Assembly: GCF_028623165.1 (NCBI RefSeq)
Contig: NZ_CP117768.1
Coordinates: 3,534,001 to 3,598,000, forward strand
Length of the DNA: 64,000 bases
DNA from: Nostoc sp. UHCC 0926
GTDB lineage: Bacteria > Cyanobacteriota > Cyanobacteriia > Cyanobacteriales > Nostocaceae
Reading direction: 5' to 3'
The notes beneath the pieces are model-generated. The model did no database searches and was not told where the DNA came from. It saw nothing but the letters and a program-made list of their open reading frames with translations. Of the stretch, positions 62,957 to 64,000 are shown piece by piece. Position numbers and translations under genes: made by a program. Position 1 is the stretch's first letter, and the number at the start of each line of letters is the position of its first letter.

Positions 62957-64000
62957 ATGAAATACCAAGTTGTTACACAACATAGTGAAGAAGATTGTGG
63001 AGCTGCTTGTCTTGCTTCGGTTGCCAAACATTATCGGCGTAACTTTACACTAAATCGCATCCGGGAAGCAGTAGGCACCGGGCAACTTGGAACAACATTG
63101 TTGGGATTGAGGCGGGGAGCCGAGGCACTTGGTTTCAATGCGCGTTCGGTCAGGGCATCAAAAGAAATATTAGACCGAATGAACCAAGCACCACTGCCAG
63201 CAATCATTCACTGGAAAGGCTACCACTGGGTTGTTTTGTATGGTCAGAAAGGCAAAAAATATATAATTGCCGACCCAGCCTATAACATCCGTTATGTCTC
63301 TAGAAAAGAATTAACGGAGGCATGGTCAGATCAAGTGATGCTTTTACTAGAGCCAGATTCGGTTCGCTTTTATGCTCAACCGGATGAGAAAGTCAAGGGT
63401 CTTTGGCGCTTTATGCAGCGTGCATTGCCTTATGGAGGCATAATATTCGAGGCTTTTCTCTGCTCTATAGTTATCGGTCTGCTTTCATTAACGTCTCCTT
63501 TCCTGCTTCAAATTCTAACGGATGATGTACTAGTTCGAGGTGATACCAAGCTTCTTGGTGGTGTGATTATTGCGGTTGTGGTAATGAATTTGGTGTCAAG
63601 TAGTCTGCAACTAGTTCAATCTAACCTGATTGCCCATTTTGCCCAACGGATTGAGTTAGGGCTAGTTCTGGAATTTGCTAGGAAAATTCTGCGGTTACCT
63701 CTGGCTTACTATGAATCACGTCGCAGTGGCGAGATTGTTAGCAGATTGCAAGATATTGAACAAATTAATCAGCTAATTTCTCAAACAGTTATCAGTCTGC
63801 CTACCCAATTGTTTATCGGAACGATTTCTTTGGGTTTCATGGTGTTCTATAGCTGGAAACTCACCTTGCTTGCCTTCATTATTGCGATTGTCATGAGTTT
63901 ATCTACGGTTGTGTTTCTACCCACACTTCAACAAAAAATCAGAAGTATATTGGTCTTAGACGCAGAAAACCAGGGCATTCTCGTTGAAAGCTTTAAAGGC
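62957..64000 (+). CDS. C39-peptidase ABC exporter, partial at window edge
   Basis: The frame starts at ATG 62957 and is still open at 64000 (348 codons). The N-terminal C39 peptidase (about 1-130) has the catalytic Cys in QHSEEDCGAACLASVAKHY, His in HWKGYHWVVLYG and Asp in ADPAYNIRYVS; it cleaves the double-glycine leader. Then transmembrane helices begin (GGIIFEAFLCSIVIGLLSLT, LFIGTISLGFMVFYSW), with the coupling-type block LPLAYYESRRSGEIVSRLQD. The ATP-binding domain lies beyond the window. With HlyD and the two leader peptides it forms a bacteriocin-type export system. Confidence 0.95.
   Translation, partial: MKYQVVTQHSEEDCGAACLASVAKHYRRNFTLNRIREAVGTGQLGTTLLGLRRGAEALGFNARSVRASKEILDRMNQAPLPAIIHWKGYHWVVLYGQKGKKYIIADPAYNIRYVSRKELTEAWSDQVMLLLEPDSVRFYAQPDEKVKGLWRFMQRALPYGGIIFEAFLCSIVIGLLSLTSPFLLQILTDDVLVRGDTKLLGGVIIAVVVMNLVSSSLQLVQSNLIAHFAQRIELGLVLEFARKILRLPLAYYESRRSGEIVSRLQDIEQINQLISQTVISLPTQLFIGTISLGFMVFYSWKLTLLAFIIAIVMSLSTVVFLPTLQQKIRSILVLDAENQGILVESFKG

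Overview
This window comes from a filamentous, Nostoc-like cyanobacterium (order Nostocales). Evidence: light-independent protochlorophyllide reductase subunit ChlB, NDH-1 subunit H, a Ycf37-type photosystem I assembly factor, sucrose synthase, a cyanobacteriochrome-type GAF domain, very frequent HIP1 octamers (GCGATCGC), and intergenic regions packed with short palindromes, MITE-like elements and 21-bp tandem repeats typical of Nostoc genomes.

Layout. 1-753: end of a small-protein cassette (DUF6883, DUF4926, and a gene running off the left edge). 919-12720: mostly minus-strand core genes: chlB, a cyclophilin, a copper amine oxidase, a Ycf37-like TPR protein, rpmI-rplT with a solute-binding protein 12 bp behind, an RNB exoribonuclease behind rpmG-rpsR, an RDD membrane protein, and a leuA-like fragment. 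12780-14735: an intact IS200/IS605 element with divergent tnpA and tnpB. 15032-31594: a PEP-CTERM-like protein, moeA, a class V aminotransferase, sucrose synthase followed by a GH65 phosphorylase/beta-phosphoglucomutase fusion, an Rrf2 regulator, a pentapeptide-repeat protein, DUF2243, DUF4129, an argD-type aminotransferase and a K+ channel. 31695-37327: an MMADHC-like protein, an IS5-family copy broken by a 209-bp MITE-like insertion, an integrase remnant, and a membrane-embedded alpha/beta hydrolase. 37341-39690: rsmH and ndhH.

39939-48395 is the best candidate for an uncommon system: a PLD-nuclease/SNF2-helicase protein and an Eco57I-class adenine methylase, both 1162 aa and co-oriented, with a Uma2 nuclease-like gene and a 21-bp tandem array between them. 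It looks like a split Type ISP/DISARM-like restriction module. 48828-58535 holds a stand-alone DXCF-type cyanobacteriochrome GAF protein, a VOC protein, a DyP peroxidase, a MidA-like methyltransferase, a beta-hydroxyacid dehydrogenase, a coiled repeat membrane protein, Hsp33 and an SRPBCC-like protein. 58536-59602 is a graveyard of nested repeats, a pseudogene and a chimeric duplicated fragment. 59603-64000 is a bacteriocin-type export locus: HlyD adaptor, two double-glycine leader peptides, and a C39-peptidase ABC exporter cut by the window edge.

A theme of the window is repeat mobility. Repeats are inserted in frame into moeA, rsmH and the helicase gene. A MITE-like element sits inside a transposase with a clean 5-bp target duplication. 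A 90-bp TA-flanked element sits inside a copy of another repeat whose empty version lies 0.4 kb away. No tRNA, rRNA or CRISPR array was recognised.
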